In this document: one piece after another, positions 62,478-64,000 of the stretch
How the letters are laid out: each line of letters begins with the position of its first letter
How positions within the stretch are numbered: the first letter of the stretch is position 1
DNA from: Suilimivivens sp964571145
GTDB taxonomy: Bacteria > Bacillota > Clostridia > Lachnospirales > Lachnospiraceae
Length of the DNA: 64,000 nucleotides
Assembly: GCA_964571145.1 (NCBI GenBank)
Contig: CAZNAP010000001.1
Coordinates: 26,463-90,462 of the forward strand
Direction of reading: 5' to 3'
The notes under the pieces: model-generated
Databases searched by the model: none
The model's input: the letters and a program-made list of their open reading frames with translations, nothing else
What the model was told of the DNA's origin: nothing
Program-made: the position numbers and the translations under genes

Positions 62478-63707
62478 TTATTTACGATCCAGCAGACTCT
62501 GATAATCGAAATTTACTGCCAATTCTCGCATGTGTTGCAAATATTCATCTATACTTTTTTCATCCTCTTTTGTGTCTGTACTATTCTGTTTGGCATCCGT
62601 ACTATTTATTTCAGACTCTTCCGCCATGCCGGTCTGTCCATCCTTAGCAACTCGATTGGTCTTGTTAGCAAAACACTCTGCCATATAGCGATTGAAATCA
62701 GGATGGTAATGGCTGTAATCGGCATAATGGTTTAAATCGCAGATAATTTCTTCTCTGTCGGGGAAAAAATATACTTCTACATTGTCATATGCATTGAGCC
62801 GATTTGCTATATAACGATACTCCTCTAAAGTCGCATCCAAATGATTTTCCAATTGAACATCATTCCAGAATAAAATACTATAAGGTGGGAAAAAGATTAC
62901 AAATTCCGTTTCGGGATTTGCTTCAATATAGGGGCAAATATTGGCTGATAGATTTTTTTCAGCCGCTAATGCATACTCGTCTGCAGGCGTTTCCTCGGCA
63001 ACAGCCGCCGGTGCCGTATAGTTATGCAATACCCATTCCTCACTATAGTACTCCTGCGTCCACCAACTGGCGTATACGTTAGACAAATCTGTGGGTTCTG
63101 GATCTGCAATCGGACGCAGTATATAGTTCAAAATCACATCTTTATTTAATACATACTGAATATCATTGAGCACATTATCATCATATAAATATTCCGGCAA
63201 CGGATATTTCGTTTCCTCCACGCCACCGGTATACGTAATGACATCAATTCCCAAAAAGACTTTCTTCACTTGATTATCACTTTTGAATATTACATCCATT
63301 ATATTGGCTTGGTCTTTAGGAAAAGCACTGCTATAGCTCAGTTTAACCGTATTCAAATCCATCAGCTCTTTAAACCAAGTGGTCTGGAAATTTACAGTCA
63401 TGGAAGACCCAAGTATCACACTGTCATACTCCATATGTTCTGCCATACCTGGATTTTGGGATAACTGATTATCTACCAAATATGGAAATCCTGCTATTGG
63501 ACGATGATAATGAAAAAAAGGATCTACATAAACTACCAAAGCAACAAGCAAGATAAAAAATGCCAGTGCCATAGTCAGAAAAGCCAAGATGGCTTTTCGA
63601 AAAGCAGTATTCTGCCCAAAAGTCACATACTCTATATTCCCGCTTGACTTGTCTTGCGATGGATTCAATTGTATTTTTCTCTTATTTGCTGGTTGCTTAA
63701 CTACCAT
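62478..63707 (-). CDS. membrane-anchored SGNH-type hydrolase-like protein (DltD/AlgX-like)
   Basis: A 409-residue protein with a cytoplasmic basic start, one membrane helix (about 36-60) and an extracellular domain. Block I is DSVILGSSMTVNF with a candidate Ser, and the C-terminal block has an Asp and His in YADYSHYHPDFNRYMA, as in SGNH acyltransferases of polysaccharide and teichoic acid systems. The last 55 residues are disordered Thr/Asp/Lys. It may transfer or remove acyl groups on the surface polymer. Its ribosome site overlaps the end of the upstream gene (63717), so they are co-transcribed; an MBOAT-type partner may lie beyond the window. Confidence 0.68.
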   Translation of the reverse strand: MVVKQPANKRKIQLNPSQDKSSGNIEYVTFGQNTAFRKAILAFLTMALAFFILLVALVVYVDPFFHYHRPIAGFPYLVDNQLSQNPGMAEHMEYDSVILGSSMTVNFQTTWFKELMDLNTVKLSYSSAFPKDQANIMDVIFKSDNQVKKVFLGIDVITYTGGVEETKYPLPEYLYDDNVLNDIQYVLNKDVILNYILRPIADPEPTDLSNVYASWWTQEYYSEEWVLHNYTAPAAVAEETPADEYALAAEKNLSANICPYIEANPETEFVIFFPPYSILFWNDVQLENHLDATLEEYRYIANRLNAYDNVEVYFFPDREEIICDLNHYADYSHYHPDFNRYMAECFANKTNRVAKDGQTGMAEESEINSTDAKQNSTDTKEDEKSIDEYLQHMRELAVNFDYQSLLDRK

Positions 63708-63716
63708 GATGATTCC

Positions 63717-64000
63717 TCAATCATTTATTAGTTTTTTTAATTCTTTTATTTTCTCTTTGAAATTCATTCCATTACGCTCACACAACTTAGCCATCCATTC
63801 CTTATCCGCTTCTTGATAAGGTTCTATCCAAAATCTCCTAATAAATTTGCCCAACTGACTTGTAAATGACCAGTTTAAACTGGAGGATTCGTTAATACTT
63901 CTAAAAATACTGATGGTTTCATTCGCAGTTTCCTTGCCCTCTAAAAATCTCAATAATAACAAATCTGCAAAGGTCAATGGCATAACATCATAATCTATAA
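63717..64000 (-). CDS. unknown protein, C-terminal part (continues beyond the window)
   Basis: The frame is open to the window edge, adding residues IDYDV upstream of the first in-frame ATG (63983). That ATG has no ribosome site, so this is most likely the last 93 or more residues of a longer protein. The visible part is helical with a basic/acidic C-terminus; no domain is recognisable. Its stop overlaps the ribosome site of the SGNH gene, indicating one operon. Confidence 0.55.
   Translation of the reverse strand, partial: IDYDVMPLTFADLLLLRFLEGKETANETISIFRSINESSSLNWSFTSQLGKFIRRFWIEPYQEADKEWMAKLCERNGMNFKEKIKELKKLIND

Noticed and set aside
1..64000. Prophage, integrase, transposase or rRNA/tRNA genes
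   Set aside because: No recognisable gene of these types was seen on either strand.

Overview
The window looks like a chromosomal scaffold from a low-GC, anaerobic, probably gut or rumen member of the Lachnospiraceae (Clostridia). The evidence is strong Shine-Dalgarno sequences, a xylan side-chain utilisation locus with an LplABC-type transporter, Csp-like S8 and SipL-like (SPOCS/LysM) sporulation-type proteins, a GntR/IspE pair, a class 1B PyrD/PyrK pair and a near-consensus sigma-28 promoter that suggests flagella. This placement is inferred from gene content; no rRNA or other taxonomic marker is present. One 100-N scaffold gap lies at 29885-29984.

Region 1 (1-15300) is a glucuronoxylan/aldouronate utilisation locus. 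It holds an LplA/LplB/LplC ABC importer, a GH67 alpha-glucuronidase, a GH3 beta-xylosidase-like enzyme, a divergent AraC regulator, a large GH2 enzyme and an SGNH carbohydrate esterase. A repeated TTGTGC motif upstream of several units is the best operator candidate. Region 2 (15400-28600) is housekeeping and envelope biology: a GlsB-like membrane protein, a Csp-like subtilase that has lost its catalytic serine, ClpX, an NlpC/P60 hydrolase, an FKBP/trigger-factor lipoprotein, cardiolipin synthase, DUF1934, MurI, GntR, IspE and a sigma-28-driven unknown protein. Region 3 (28600-36300) has a SipL-like coat protein split by the scaffold gap, the pyrC-pyrK-pyrD operon, a PrcB-like lipoprotein and HtrA.

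Region 4 (36400-56700) is a surface polysaccharide locus on the minus strand: a priming glycosyl-phosphate transferase, five GT2 proteins, dTDP-sugar genes rfbA, rfbB and rfbC, a Wzm/Wzt exporter whose ATPase carries a Wzt-like C-terminal carbohydrate-binding domain, an LCP ligase and a GH25 cell-wall enzyme. Next to the exporter is a 706-residue methyltransferase plus kinase-like fusion. By length, domain order and context it resembles WbdD, the chain-terminating cap enzyme of E. coli O9a. A capped, ABC-exported polysaccharide in a Gram-positive is the most interesting system here. Region 5 (57000-64000) holds a zinc-ribbon unknown, a paired EamA/SMR transporter, two SGNH-like membrane proteins, a KAP-family P-loop NTPase of possible defence type and a candidate small RNA.

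Scattered through the window are three copies of an undescribed intergenic repeat of about 340 bp (27501-27850, 32345-32684, 57686-58026). Each has imperfect terminal inverted repeats and four consecutive stem-loops with TTGGGY/RCCCAA stems that covary between copies. A solo end and a tandem palindromic relative occur elsewhere (8828-8851, 32030-32073).
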